A stretch of DNA of 64,000 bases from assembly GCF_023159225.1 (NCBI RefSeq), contig NC_063169.1:58739934-58803933 (forward strand), read 5' to 3'. A program made the translations under genes and the position numbers. This document shows, in pieces, positions 45,298-56,904 of this stretch; the first letter of the stretch is position 1, and every line of letters begins with the position of its first letter. Below the pieces are notes generated by a model. It did no database searches and was not told where the DNA came from. It was given only the letters and a program-made list of their open reading frames with translations. The DNA comes from Perognathus longimembris pacificus (taxonomy: Eukaryota > Chordata > Mammalia > Rodentia > Heteromyidae).

Positions 45298-45603
45298 ACA
45301 TGATGTAGTTTTTAACCCATCCCTCACAGTCTGGAGATAGCTCAATTCTTGCTGGGATGAGGCCGATTTTGTTATAGTTTACATCAACACTGTCACAGAG
45401 GGAGTCCCCTGAAAACCAGGCCTGCTCCTCTTTCCCATCCAGAGTATTCCTGACCCTCCTCTTTCTTTGATTCATGTATTACAGAACCAAAGCATGTGGT
45501 CAGTTGTCTCACCAGATACTATGTTCCTCTACCACAAGTTCACAGGGGCCACTTCGCGGAAAAAAGAAGTCTGCGATGTTTTGTCTACAATTCACCACCA
45601 CCA

Positions 45604-45702
45604 AAAAGGTGGAAGTGGAGCTGTGGCTCTGATGGTAGAGCGCCAGCTTTGAGAGGGCAAGAAGCTACAGGAGAGCACTCAGGCCCTGAATCCAAACGCT
45701 CC
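45604..45702 (+). mobile_element. ID-like SINE unit at edge of CpG island 2
   Basis: 'gtggagctgtggctctgatg' to 'ctcaggccctgaatccaa'. It is the last SINE before a roughly 2.3 kb SINE-free stretch. Confidence 0.75.
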
Positions 45703-45779
45703 ACCCTGGGGTAACATCACAGGAGTCACGCCCCTGCTTTCCAGGAGGATCAGCTCCCCAGGTCCCTGAGCTCGGCACG

Positions 45780-46900
45780 CTTGGGAAGCCAAACTGGCAC
45801 CCAGAACGAGCCGCCGGGGACTCGCTTTCACCGTGGCCAGCGCGGCGGGCCGGGCGGGAAGCGCGTCCACCGCCCCCAGAGGCCCCGGGCGCCCTGCACA
45901 CCCCCACTGTTCCTCGGAGGAGTGCGGGGACGCCCCTGCCGCCGCCACTCGGCTCCTTTCTTCCCATCAGCTCGGTGACTGGGGGCCGGGCTGCGCGGGA
46001 ACTTGAATCGCTCTCGATTGGGGGGGTTGGGAATCATCTCCTTGGGGGTGAGCGCAGACACGCTGAGCGCCCCCACCGCGACCCGGCTCCCCACGCGGGG
46101 GTGGAGGGCGGGGACGGGGCGGGCCGCGCCCTGGGTGCCGGGTCCCCCCCCCCCCCGCGGGCCCGCCCTCCGCGGGCCAAGAGGAACCGGGAAGCGCGGC
46201 AAGCTGGCCCTAAGGCGGCCATCAGGGTCCCCCCCGCGCCCGCCGCGGAGCCTCCTGGGCCCCGATCGCCGCGTCGGGGCGCGGACAGCGGCCTCCCCGC
46301 ACGTGCGCCCCTGTAGCCCGACGAGGCCACCAGAGCCGCGCGCCCCGCTCCGCACCCCCCCCCCACCGGCGCGCCCCGGCCTCACCTGCTCTTCGGGTGT
46401 GTGGGGGGGTGCCTGGCCGCTGAGTCCCCCCCACGTCGGAAATCGTGAAGGCGGCGGGGGGGGGGATCTTTTCCGAGGTGACAACGGGTCAGGGGCGGCC
46501 GTCGGGCGAGCTGCGCGGCTTGAGCACCGCGGCCCGGAAGAGGAGAAGGGGAAGGAGAGGGCGGGGTGACAGGGCGAGCCCCCTCCGACCTTAGCCTGTT
46601 CGCCTTGGCCGCCCTGGGGACTTGCCTGCTATTATTACCCCCCCCCCACACACACACACCCCTGCTTTTGCGACTTTGCCTGTCCCAGGGGACTTTTGTC
46701 ACCTCCTTCAGCGGTTGAGCGAGTGCGCGCTGGGCTTGGGCCACCTCGGTGCGGGGCCTGCGCCTCTTCACTGACCTCCAAGTGTGCGTGAGATCTGACT
46801 GTGGATCCCAGGGCGCACCCACGTGCGGTGGGGCCGGAGACCTCCAACACCTGGGGAGGGGGTTCGCCCCGCTGAGGAAGCGCAAGGCTCCAAGTTCCTT
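45780..46900 (-). promoter_or_regulatory. CpG island 2: candidate PLAGL1 P2 (upstream) promoter
   Basis: This is a GC-rich island with poly-C/poly-G tracts, starting just after a SINE fragment at 45604-45702. It lies about 11 kb from SF3B5 on its 3' side and about 25 kb from CpG island 1. Human and mouse PLAGL1 have a second, non-imprinted promoter between P1 and SF3B5 on the same strand, so this island is the natural candidate. Only two TGCCGC-type hexamers were found (45937 and 46196), against five in island 1. A strong minus-strand donor at 46385 supports leftward transcription. A plus-strand GGGTGAGC near 46046 leaves bidirectional use possible. Confidence 0.55.
46379..46392 (-). promoter_or_regulatory. 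Strong candidate splice donor in CpG island 2
   Basis: On the minus strand the sequence reads AGCAG|GTGAGG, a near-consensus donor with the exon ending at 46386. Its position inside the island fits the end of a non-coding first exon of a leftward transcript. The upstream exon boundary cannot be defined from sequence. Confidence 0.45.
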
Positions 46901-47534
46901 AGCTTCACGTGCCCGGCTACTGCTTTACCTTCGTTCAATTGTAAGAAGAAAATGAAGTGAACCTGGAGAGGCCTGGTACTACGTGCCTGGACTCTCCAGA
47001 CAAGTGCTCCTATTTATGGGGTTCATCTCCTTCCAATCCCGCGGCAGGACCTGGGAGAAGAGGAAACAAGGGCATTTGGTTAGTTGGCAGGCGGTGTAAA
47101 TACATGGTGGGCTTGATTCACGCCGCGTACGCAGTCTGCCAAGGTTGTGGAACGCACATGGTCTCAACGAAGCTGATTCTGTCACCAGACAGGTGCCTGG
47201 GTTTTTCCCACCATTCCATCTCACCAATACTAATATGGAAATATGTTACTATAACTTGTGGTGGGGGCAAGAAAAGGAAAGAAGAAACTTGCTGAGGGGA
47301 GAGCAAAGTGCCTCCGAGATAGTGATTTCTGAACTTTCACTGCAGAAATTCCCCCAGCTTGAACAACAGCAAGCAGATTGTCCTGCCTGGGACACCAGGC
47401 TACCCAACCCACCGTGCTTTCCCTCACCTTGCCCAGCTGCCTACTCGGCCAGAACCCAAAACAGGCACCCTTTTTTTCTGCCTATTACTCATACTACTAC
47501 ACGGTACATAAGTGGCAAACCCATTATCCCCTAA
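46901..47534. other. SINE-free single-copy sequence beside CpG island 2
   Basis: Mixed-composition sequence with scattered CpGs (for example around 47120). No exon or repeat is recognised, but such promoter-flanking DNA could be regulatory. Confidence 0.4.
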
Positions 47535-47711
47535 ACACTGTGCAAGACACTTCATATACTTTTCCTTCCTTGAATATCCACATCAATGCTGACCTTACAG
47601 TCACCCTCCAATAACTGACCAAGGCCACAAATACTTTAATTTTTGTCTATATTCAACCAAGATAGTCAGGATTTGAACCCAGTTTTCCTGGGTCCTAAAT
47701 CTGGGCTCTTG
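47535..47711 (-). mobile_element. MIR SINE
   Basis: 'aaacactgtgcaagacactt', 'actgaccaaggccacaaata' and 'tcaggatttgaacccagttt' are the reverse MIR core. Confidence 0.75.
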
Positions 47712-48026
47712 AGAGAGAGAAAAACAACAACCATAAAGCATTGAAAAGACATGGAGTCATTCGTCTTGTGAAGTCACAGTAAAAGATATATCTGTTTCCT
47801 GTACTCTCTGACCTAGATGTGCATGATAGGACATTTATTCAGTGAATTCATTCATAAAGAATTAGTGAGATGGCACTTAGTAGTGCTTAAGTCACCTTTC
47901 AGTAGATGTGATTCCTGAAATGCAACAATAAGAAAAGTCTCCTTCCACTCCTCCAATTGTTTCTCTTCTTTTGGATAAAAATTTTGGCCACTAAAATAAA
48001 TCAATCAAACCTTTACTTATTTTTTA
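47712..48026. other. Unassigned stretch
   Basis: No gene or clear repeat. Confidence 0.4.
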
Positions 48027-48256
48027 ATTGGTCCCAGGGCTTGAGCTCAAAACCTGCATACTATCCATAAACTTTTGTGCTCAATACTACCCCTCTTCCA
48101 TTTGAGCCACGGCTCCACTTCCAGAATATTTTGGTAGTTTATTGGAGATAAGAGTCTCATGGACTTTCCTACCCAGGTTGGCTTTGAACTGCCATCCTCA
48201 GATCTCAGCCTTCTGAGTAGTTAGGATTACAGGTGTGAGCCACCTACACCCAGCCT
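48027..48256 (-). mobile_element. B1-like/ID-like composite SINE
   Basis: Reverse: 'ggtcccagggcttgagctca' to 'aggattacaggtgtgagcca'. Confidence 0.88.
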
Positions 48257-48271
48257 AAATAAAATGTTTGA

Positions 48272-48478
48272 GAGCTGGGGATATGGCCTAGTGGCAAGAG
48301 TGCTTGCCTCTTATACATGAGACCCTGGGTTCAATTCCCCAGCACCACATATACAGAAAATGGCCAGAAGTGGTGCTGTGGCTCGTGGCAGAGTGCTAGC
48401 CTTGAGCAAAAAGAAGCCAGGGATAGTGCTCAGGCCCTGAGTCCAAGCCCCAGGACTGCCCCCCCCCCAAAAAAAGTT
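48272..48478 (+). mobile_element. ID/ID-like dimeric SINE
   Basis: 'gagctggggatatggcctag' to 'gccccaggactgcccccc'. Flanks 'gtttgagag' and 'gtttgaaag' may be the target duplication. Confidence 0.92.
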
Positions 48479-49302
48479 TGAAAGCCAAAGTAGTGTGGAA
48501 AAAAAAAGAATAGCAAGGAATGGACATTGGGCAAGGGAGAAGGGCAAGGAGCCATCCTCTCCTTTGCCTGATTCTATGAGAGGATAGATTTTGTTTTTCT
48601 CAGAAACACAAAAAAAAACTCCTAAAGTGAATTTGTGTTCTGAACTGTTAAGCTGAAAGCACAGTTTCACTGATTTTGGAAGCACTGGTATAACAACAGC
48701 AGTATTAAAGCAGAAAATACAACTTGCATTTGTTCTCCCAACCAACTTTAACCCCACTCCGAGGCTTTGAGTGGGGTAGAAGAGGAGAGACTTCATGTTT
48801 GCACAAGGAAAGCAAATTTAATACCTCTCCCTCAGTCAAGGCAGCATTCATGCCGGAAGTGAATGTTCAAAACAAATTCAATGAAGGAACTGAGAGAGAT
48901 GTCGGCCAACAGAACTCTCGAGGAAAAAGTGAACTTTTAGAAGGTTGGGGGTGGGGGTAGATGGAACAATTGCTCTGATCAAAGGAATAACCTTTTCAGC
49001 ACTGGTCCAAGCAAGCCCATTTGCCCACGCTAGGCCTGTGCTGCCTAGCTCTGTGCTGGAGAGCAAGTTCGACTCTCTGATGTGTGTACTGCATGTGAGA
49101 CCAGAAGGGAAAGGGGAAAAGGACTCCTGGGCGCCTTCTACGATGACCTGCGGAGGGAAGCTCCTGAAGTGCAGTTAAGCTCACTCATTCCTGGCCTCAG
49201 ACGGCCAGGACAGCTTTCCTTTTTTACCTGGTCAGGACACCCCTCTTCCCCGAGGCTCCAGGAAATCCCCATGCCAACTGAGCATTGTTCTGTTTAAAGG
49301 GC
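48479..49302. other. No gene recognised
   Basis: Single-copy-looking DNA. The frames here include SINE sequence or lack homology. Confidence 0.4.
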
Positions 49303-49324
49303 GGGGGGGGGGGGGGGGGGGGGG
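49303..49324 (+). repeat. 22-base G homopolymer
   Basis: An uninterrupted run of 22 G, prone to polymorphism and sequencing error. Confidence 0.95.
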
Positions 49325-49406
49325 AGCAGAAAATTTCACAGAGGTTGTTTATTTGTGATAAAAGCAAATGCATGTTATGTCATTCTTTTCTTGTTTTTAA
49401 CTTAGA

Positions 49407-49647
49407 AAAAGACAACTTTATTCATTTATTTGTATTTTTTTGCCAGTCCTGAGGCTTGAACTCAACGCCTAGCCTCTGTCCCTGAGTTCCTTTTGCTCAA
49501 GGCTAGCACTGTACCACTTGAGCCACAGCACCACTTCCAGCTTTTTCTGTGTATGTGGTACTGAGGAATGGAACCCAGGGCTTCATGTAGGCTAGGCAAG
49601 CACTCTACCACGAAACCACATTCCCAGCCCATGAAAAGACAACTTTA
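49407..49647 (-). mobile_element. ID/ID-like dimeric SINE with 14-bp target duplication
   Basis: Reverse body at 49440-49630. The 14-mer aaaagacaacttta flanks it at 49407-49420 and 49634-49647. Confidence 0.93.
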
Positions 49648-49649
49648 AC

Positions 49650-49733
49650 TGAGGAGGTGGTTCAATGGCAGAGCACTCACCATGCAGGCCCAGGCCTCAG
49701 GCTTCCAACCCCAGCACAGTAAATAAATAAACC
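49650..49733 (+). mobile_element. ID SINE monomer
   Basis: 'aggtggttcaatggcagagc ... aggcttccaaccccagcac' with an (AAAT)n tail. Confidence 0.75.
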
Positions 49734-50881
49734 AACAACAATGCAACAAACACCCACTTTTCTAAAAAAAAATAAAGACATACAATGGTCCCCAAAGCCA
49801 CACCCATGAAGGGGTAATACCAAGTATGTGGTTTTATAGAATGACACAATGCAAGAGTGCACTGTGGTTCGCCAGTAGCAGAGTCCACACGGAGGACCAG
49901 CTGCTCAGCCACATGAGAGCTGGAACCAGGAGGAGTCTGGAGCGGGGAAGACTCAAAGCTCTCTCATGCTGAACCCTAAGATTTTTGCCCTGCACCTCCC
50001 CACCCCCATTTTGCCTGCTACAAAGTCATTTCACATTGAAGGCCAATGATTTGTGAGAAGACATGGAGGAAGCAAGGATATAATGCTTTGGAGCACAACG
50101 GGCGACAGTACGATAAGAAAGGAGGAGGGACTAGATGACAACTGAGAGCTGTGGAGAGAAAATGAGGGCAGGAGACAGGGATTCTGAGGCGACACAGATC
50201 AAAGAGACAGCACTTCAAAGGGCCATTTGGAAGGAAGACATGCCATGGACCTTCCATGCCTGGTTTGCCCACAACGCACCTCCTCCTTGGCAGCTCCCAC
50301 GACTTCAGGGTTCACTGACTGAATCTACAGGTATTAGGAGGACCCGTATGTGTGTGCAGTGCGTGTAAGGAAGACACAGAACATGGAGCAGCTAGAAGAA
50401 ATGTGGGAGGTGAGAGAAAAAGCCAATGAAATTAAGAATAGATTGTCACCTCTCAGGGTAGGCCAACTGCTTGGCTGCCAGATGATTCAGTGATGACACT
50501 TGATCTGTGTACATATTCCAAATGCTAAAACATGGAGAGAACAAAAATATCCAGACCCCCCTCGGCAGCACCGACCCAGGCTGCCAATCCTTACTCTTGG
50601 CCTGGAAAGGAATGAACCTTAGATAGTGGCATAACGAATTAGTACAATATAATTGTTGTCTCTTTTCTTTCTAATATTTTAAGTTGCTGGTCTCAGAGAA
50701 ATGAGTGGGGAACATCTGTGCTGAGAACAAAGAACTCTTCACAAACTCTTCCAGATGAAGGATTACAGTCTAGAAGAGAAGACTTACCTGTGATTATGAG
50801 TTCCAACCTCCATCCACACGGCCGCGGGCATCCCCCCTCAAGCCCAGGGTTAAGTGTAGCATTTTTCTTTTTCATGACCAG
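49734..50881. other. No gene recognised
   Basis: Unique-looking DNA of moderate GC. No frame has a recognisable product. Confidence 0.4.
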
Positions 50882-50962
50882 CAGTGGAGATGTAGCTCAA
50901 GTGGCAGGGCAATTCGCGACTAGTAGTCATGAGGTCCAAGTTTCGATCCCCAGACTGAAAAA
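50882..50962 (+). mobile_element. ID SINE monomer, tRNA-like
   Basis: 'gatgtagctcaagtggcagg' and 'gtttcgatccccagactga' give clear A- and B-box-like parts. It is a SINE, not a functional tRNA. Confidence 0.75.
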
Positions 50963-51299
50963 TGATTATTTCTTTACCAAGAATCATTAGCCACCCCCCC
51001 ACCCCAAATGTATTTCTCGGCATTATCTTAAGTAGTTCTTGATTAAATTTTAAAAAAGAATTCCAGGATTAAATATGTTTAAGAATGTTTGGTTAAACCA
51101 GTTTTCTTTCTGTAAAACTTAATTCTGAAGCATGCTTCTTGAAGAAATGTGGTATTGCTAAAACATGGGAACCCCCTTACGTGATCCATAAGTAACAAAA
51201 GTGATCCCCACACCTCAAAGAGGCAGCAAGGGTTGCTTCTAAGGAGTAACACATTGTTCTAGAATCTCTGATCCATGAAGCGCTTAGAATAAATCTTAG

Positions 51300-51490
51300 A
51301 ATGAGTCCTAAGAGTAAGTCTCCATTTCGATGCTCTCTTGCTAAGTGATATTAGGCAAAGGACTTAATTTTCCCTCTACATTTGCTTGTTGGTGTAATGG
51401 CCTAGCAACCTTCTTGGGCTTCTTGTGATGACTGAGATTGGCACAGAGGGAACTGTCAATAAGTAGTAACAGTTACATTATTGTTATCAC
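51300..51490 (+). mobile_element. MIR SINE
   Basis: 'ctcttgctaagtgatattag', 'caaaggacttaattttccct' and 'gtaacagttacattattgtt' match the plus MIR core. Confidence 0.65.
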
Positions 51491-51555
51491 CCCAATAATT
51501 AGAGCTTGGTTTTCTAGCCTTATGGAAGTGGGGAGACTTTGTAAATCGTGTGAGA

Positions 51556-51635
51556 GGGCTGAGAGACACGGCTCGAGTGGTACCTCCTAGCATCCACAAG
51601 GGCTGGAGGCTCAATCCCAAGTACAAAAGAAGCAG
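51556..51635 (+). mobile_element. ID SINE monomer with purine tail
   Basis: 'gggctgagagacacggctcg ... gaggctcaatcccaag', followed by a GAAGAG-rich tail to about 51695. Confidence 0.75.
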
Positions 51636-51929
51636 AAGAAGCAGGAGGAGGAGGGGAAGGAGGGGAAGAGCAGCAGGAGGAGGAAGAGGAAGTTATTAGA
51701 AGCGATAAACCAGTTTTGACTCATTTGGGGTGGCTAATGTAATGCCACCCTCAGGAACTTCAGAAGGATTATAATAAGTTCAAGGTCAGCCTGAATTTCT
51801 CAGAAAGACCCTGTTGGAGGAGGGGTGGGAGGCGGGGGGAGGAACTTTGAAGTCAAGAACAGTGATTCAATCTTGTCTTCTTGGGGTCACTGGTAATACC
51901 CCCAGAACCTCATAATGCCTTGCCCTTGT

Positions 51930-52205
51930 TTTAATGTGTATAAATCTTATTTTATCACTCAAGGTTCTGCTCAAAAGTCTTTCACAACAAGGTCCTCCCT
52001 CCTTCCCTCTCTGGAAGTTTGTAATCATCTCTTCCTAAAAACTGCTCTGAACTTTTTTCTAAATCTCCCTTTAGCATTTATCACTTGCTACAAAGGATCA
52101 GAGTTATTTATGTGCTGCTGTATTTAGTTAGCCAAGTTACATCGTTTCAAGGGCAGACTCCATGTAGGGTTCTGTCCTTGTGAGCTACCATACATATCTG
52201 TAAAA
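51930..52205 (+). mobile_element. L2 LINE fragment
   Basis: 'caaggttctgctcaaaagtc', 'tttagcatttatcacttgct', 'tcaagggcagactccatgta' match L2 3' sequence in order. Confidence 0.7.
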
Positions 52206-52426
52206 CTTATCTGAGAAACACATGCCTATTACTTTAGAATTCACCAAGTGGCTTCCTAATTGCAATATCACTGGGAGTAAATCAACAGCTGATTTCTCTT
52301 TGAAGTCAGCTGGAATCTACAAGGTCACAGCTGTTTTTTTTCTAAAAGTAATTTCCATCAGAGTATCATTTGCTGCCCCCCTATGTTGGATACAGGTATT
52401 ATTCTGAATCAAAACCAAAAAAAATT

Positions 52427-52483
52427 ATTCTCAGATCTTAGCCTTCTGAGTAGCCAGGATTCCAGGTGTGAAAGCATTGGCTC
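52427..52483 (-). mobile_element. B1-like SINE fragment
   Basis: 'tctcagatcttagccttctg' to 'ccaggattccaggtgtga'. Confidence 0.65.
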
Positions 52484-52539
52484 TTTTAAATCTGAGAGAA
52501 CTGATGTAAAATCATTCTAATATTTTTATATATTAGATG

Positions 52540-52745
52540 TACTTGGAGCAATAGTGTAGTTGTAATTTGGACTCTAGAACTTGGTTAAAATTCAAACTTA
52601 GCTGACAAGTTGTGTGACTTTGGGAAAATTGATGGTTGTGAATGTTTTGCCTATAAAAATGAAGCTAATACCAAGAGATGACATCAAATAAGATGCAAAA
52701 TGTTCAGCACACTATAAAAATTCTTAGTATGATAACTATTATCAC
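52540..52745 (+). mobile_element. MIR SINE
   Basis: 'tttggactctagaacttggt', 'agctgacaagttgtgtgact', 'ttttgcctataaaaatgaag' are the plus MIR core. Confidence 0.78.
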
Positions 52746-52859
52746 TGTAAGAAGAAGTATGTTTTCTCTTATCTCTTTGCTTTGGTGAAACTGAACACTG
52801 CCTAAGTACATGACTTAGCAATGTATTATCTGGACCAAGTCCTATCTTCCTGTGTTTTA

Positions 52860-52985
52860 CACTGACATTTATTGAGCATCTGGGATGTGTCAGGCACTGT
52901 TCTAGATACATCCGTTAATAAAACAGAGCAAAACCTTTGCCCTGTGTAACCTAAGTCCCAGTTTGTGGAACTCTAAAATGACTAA
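52860..52985 (-). mobile_element. MIR/L2 3'-type fragment
   Basis: 'catttattgagcatctggga', 'tcaggcactgttctaga', 'aaacctttgccctgtgtaac' are typical of the reverse L2/MIR end. Confidence 0.65.
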
Positions 52986-53854
52986 TGTTTCTCTTAAGTT
53001 TTGTAATTCTTAATGTACACATGACTCAATTCATCACATATGCTATCCCATACAATAGAGCCAGGCCTCTCCAGTACATGTCATCTCTCTTGGCCTAATT
53101 AGGAAAAGGGGCTCACTAGGTAGCAATTTGCATACTTTTTAATATATTGTGTATTTTATCAAGTTTTGTAAGGATGGGAGGAAAGCATTAGTGTTGACAT
53201 TTTTCAATTACCATCTATTCTTTTACATGATATAGCTTACTCCCACACAGCACCCACAAAAAAAATCTTTTGAAACAATACTTTACTGGCTTTTCTTGAA
53301 GTCATGGCCCATCTCATTCTTTTTTTTTTTTTTTTTGAGAAAAATCTTCCAAATACTCAAGTACAAATAACTATAACCTACTGTCATTCTTTCAAGTAAA
53401 ATGGGTGGGAAAGGAATGTCAGGAATCCAAAGTTAAAGCATTTTCAAAATTATACTGATTCTACTTTACACTGTTCAGTTAACTTGCTCACAGATAGATA
53501 GTACAATAGGAAGACTGGTAAATCTACTAGCACTTAGCAGAAATGAAGGCACAAAACTATGCTAGTAATCATAATCTATGTCTTCTCAATAGGAAGAAAG
53601 CCCACAAAATTCCAATTTTACTGAACAGCATCCTTGATGAAGTAGTGACTCTACTATATGAAATCTTAGTCCTTGAAGACATTGTTGGGTAAGGAAGTCG
53701 GTAGGGTGTATAAAGCATTTCTGTTGCCTACAAAGTATGACTATAAGCTTCCTCAAGGAAAAGCATTATTGAGTTGCAAACCAAGCGGCTGCTTTTTCTA
53801 AACTGCATGTTTTTCTATATGGAAGAATGAGAACGTATTTGCCTTTCATCATTT
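52986..53854. other. No gene; T-run at 53322-53336
   Basis: AT-rich unique-looking DNA with no recognised repeat or exon. Confidence 0.4.
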
Positions 53855-53938
53855 TCATAGTGCTGGGGATTATACCCAGAGCTTCAAGCAAGCTAGGCAA
53901 GCACTTCAGGCTTTACCACTGAACCACAACCCAGCCCT
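53855..53938 (-). mobile_element. ID SINE monomer
   Basis: 'gtgctggggattatacccag ... accactgaaccacaaccc'. Confidence 0.82.
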
Positions 53939-53989
53939 CCTTCTCAGACTTGGGCATTTGGCACACATTCTGGTTTTTGTTGTCAACTT

Positions 53990-54072
53990 GTTTTTCCAGT
54001 GTTGGGATCATACCCAGGACCTTGACCTTACATATGTTAAGCAAGTATTCTACAAACTCTACCCCCAGCCCA
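53990..54072 (-). mobile_element. ID SINE monomer
   Basis: 'gtgttgggatcatacccagg ... attctacaaactctaccccc'. The overlapping 117-codon and 71-codon frames include it. Confidence 0.75.
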
Positions 54073-54374
54073 GTAGATACATTCTTGAATATAAACCAAG
54101 CAGGCCCATCACTTCCAGAAAAATGGCAAACAAGTACCCAAATAAGCTCCCATGCAAAAATGTAAACTTGTAGAAAAAAGTGATGTTTTAATAAATGCTC
54201 ATGTGTTAATATTTGGAAGGCCTGTGAGCTAATACTTTCCAAATAACCTGATACACAATATTCCAAGCAAGTTCTGGGTAAAAGGTATAGTCAACGTTGA
54301 AATGTACAAATTTTAATGTAAAGTTCATTAATCTAGTTTCAGAGTCCACAGTGCGACTTATCTTTAGGAAACAA

Positions 54375-54617
54375 TGGACTGGCAATGGTAGCTCACATCT
54401 GTAATCCTAGCTACTCAAGAGGCTGAGATCTGAGGATCACGGTTTGAAGCCAGCCTGGGCAGGAAAGTCCATGAGACTCTTATCTTCAATAAACTACTCA
54501 GAAAAAGCTGGAAGTGGTTCTGTGGCTCAAGTGATAGAGTGCTAGCCTTGAACACAGAGAGGCTCAGAGACATAGCTCAGTCCTTGAGTTCACACTGCAG
54601 GACTGGCAAAAACAAAA
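54375..54617 (+). mobile_element. B1-like/ID-like composite SINE
   Basis: A complete copy, 'tggcaatggtagctcacatc' to 'cacactgcaggactggc', followed by a 13-base G run. Confidence 0.9.
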
Positions 54618-54647
54618 CATATGGGGGGGGGGGGGGAAGCGCAGAGA

Positions 54648-54820
54648 AGAGGAGACTGTGGCTCAGGCCTGTAACCCCAGCTATTCCGGACGGTGAGATG
54701 AGGATCCAGATTCAACTCAACCAGGAAAATCCAGTGGTATTGTGGCTCAAGTGGTAGAGCACCAGCCTTAAGTGAAAAGGCACCAGGCCTGAGTTGAAGC
54801 CTTAATACTGACACCTGTGT
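54648..54820 (+). mobile_element. B1-like/ID-like composite SINE, shortened
   Basis: 'actgtggctcaggcctgtaa', 'gtggctcaagtggtagagca', ending before a CT/CA repeat. Confidence 0.83.

Positions 54821-54821
<1 letters not shown>

Positions 54822-54903
<82 letters not shown>
54822..54903. repeat. (CT)n(CA)n compound microsatellite
   Basis: About 16 CT units then about 23 CA units, grown at the tail of the preceding SINE. Confidence 0.97.
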
Positions 54904-54905
<2 letters not shown>

Positions 54906-55192
54906 ACCAAGGATTACTTTTATAACACAGGTGAGAACTGTCTTAGCTGGCAGGCCATGTAAGACCTGAGAAATCATCTGATACATCAGACACATGCTTC
55001 CCCCACAGTTCTTGAAGACTGTGCGAGACAGTCTGCCTGTTACTGATCATTTTATTTGGCTCTCAAATGGTTTTAAGAAATATCCAAATTGCTCTTGGCA
55101 AGAAAACTGTTGTCCACCCCTATATCGACAGACAATATATGCAACTATTTGAAAAGTATTTCTCCCATACTAGTTTATGAAGAGTGTATTTG

Positions 55193-55296
55193 GAGGGCTA
55201 AGGATGAGGCTCATGGTAGAGCACTCGTCAAACGTACACAGGTCTTAAGTTTCATCCCCAGTATCACACACACATACACGCACACACACACACAAC
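55193..55296 (+). mobile_element. ID SINE monomer with (CA)n tail
   Basis: 'gctaaggatgaggctcatgg ... agtttcatccccagtatcac', then CA units. Confidence 0.8.
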
Positions 55297-55561
55297 CATA
55301 ACACACTGCATTTTCTCATACTTCAACTAAAACTTCATACCTCAACAGTTTGGATGCAGACTTAAAAAGCAAATGTTATCTCTCAAGCCAGCTACTAAAT
55401 GAGTAAAATTCTATTTTAAAAAGCCATTATCCCTAGAGGCCTAGCTCAAGTGACCGAAGTTTGTCTACTACCGTGGCTGTATGTTCTATCCACACTATTT
55501 AAATACTTTTTCTTAAGTATTTGCTGGAAAAAGAATTACTGTACACCCCCCCCCTTTTTTT

Positions 55562-55768
55562 TTTTGCCGGTACTGAGCTTTGAACTCAGTTGACCTGCTT
55601 GATCATAGCTGCTGCTCTACCGCATGGGCCACAACTCCAGACTGTCTTTTTGTTAGCTATTTTGGAGATGGAGTCTTGCGGACTTCTCTGCTTGGGTGGG
55701 CTTCAGACCTCAATCTAACATATCTCAGGGTGTCTAAGATGACAGGGATGAGCCACAGGTAACTGGCT
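55562..55768 (-). mobile_element. B1-like/ID composite SINE, diverged
   Basis: 'gccggtactgagctttgaac' to 'acagggatgagccacaggta'. Confidence 0.72.
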
Positions 55769-55959
55769 AGACTATATAAATATTACTATGTGAGTTTTTT
55801 TACTTTTAATGTGTCAGTAAATATTTGAAATTTTTGTTATAATTTTTATTGCGATGAATACCAGTAACTATAACTTTAGAGTCTTCAACAATTTTATAGT
55901 GCAAGAGTTCCCAAGACCAAACTGGTTGTCACTTTCCTAAAATACATTAAAAGACCATA

Positions 55960-56285
55960 TCACTTCCACCCGTTCCTTCCTCCTCTTCCTGTCCCTGTGC
56001 TCTTCCTCTTGCTCATTCTCCAACTATATTTGCCTCTTTGCCTTTCCCCCAAGAAGCTAATCACACTCCGAGCTCTAGGACCAGGGCACTGGCAGTTTCC
56101 CCTTACATGGCAAGGGATTTCTCTCAAATCCTTAAGTCTTTGCTTAAGTGTCATCATTTTAATAACCCAAACACCACATTTAAAATAGTAATCCTACCAG
56201 CTTCTCTCATCTCCCAACACCTTCTATATCAACAATTTGTCTGGCATCTCTGTCCCCTAACTAGTATAATGTAAACCCTAAAGGC
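55960..56285 (+). mobile_element. L2 LINE fragment
   Basis: 'tgctcttcctcttgctcatt', 'tctttgcttaagtgtcatca' and 'tgtctggcatctctgtcccc' follow L2 3' sequence order. Confidence 0.65.
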
Positions 56286-56532
56286 CTGGGGAGACGCCAG
56301 CTACTTAGCAATATTTGCTGCATATTGAATAATTCATTTGTCAACTTATTTTTGAAATATGGCCAAATTCAGGAGAGAGCTGAGGTCAATGATAGCAGAG
56401 TTGAGGTAGAAGTAAAAGGTGCTTGAGACTGAATATCTCAATACTTAAAAAGCACTAGAGGCCCAAAATAAACGCCTTGGTGGTGGGGAGGAAGGGCTCG
56501 GAGTAAGGAAAAATACACAAGTGTGCATAGTG

Positions 56533-56778
56533 AGCCGGACGCTGCTGGCTCACCCCTGTAACCCTAGGTACGCAGGAGGCTGAGACCTAACGATCAGGGT
56601 CCAAAGCCAGCCTGAGCAGAAAAGTCTGTGAAATTCTTATCTCCAAGAACCACTCAGAAAATTGGAAGTGGCGCTGTGGCTCAAGTGGTAGAGCACTAGC
56701 CACGAGCTGAAGAGCTCAGGGTCAGCGCCCAAGCCCAGAGTTCAAGACCCACGACCGATCCCCCCTCCTTCCAAAAAA
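56533..56778 (+). mobile_element. B1-like/ID-like composite SINE
   Basis: A well-preserved copy: 'gccggacgctgctggctcac' to 'gagttcaagacccacgaccg'. It is the nearest SINE on the 3' side of SF3B5. Confidence 0.92.
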
Positions 56779-56904
56779 CAGTGTGTATAGTGGATTTAAG
56801 GGCCTAACAGTGAACGCTGGGCCTGAGTTACACCCCCCCCCAGCCCCCATTCTTTACTGGTCCTCTCAGGAAATCTTGGTTTCCACAACAATCCCGGAAA
56901 TCCG

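Noticed and set aside
45828..46885. Open frames of 100-218 codons over CpG island 2
   Set aside because: The same GC-driven artefact, with overlapping frames on both strands and no recognisable protein.
50882..50962. Possible tRNA gene
   Set aside because: It has A- and B-box-like parts but matches the ID SINE family dispersed through the window, with an A-rich 3' end instead of a mature tRNA end.
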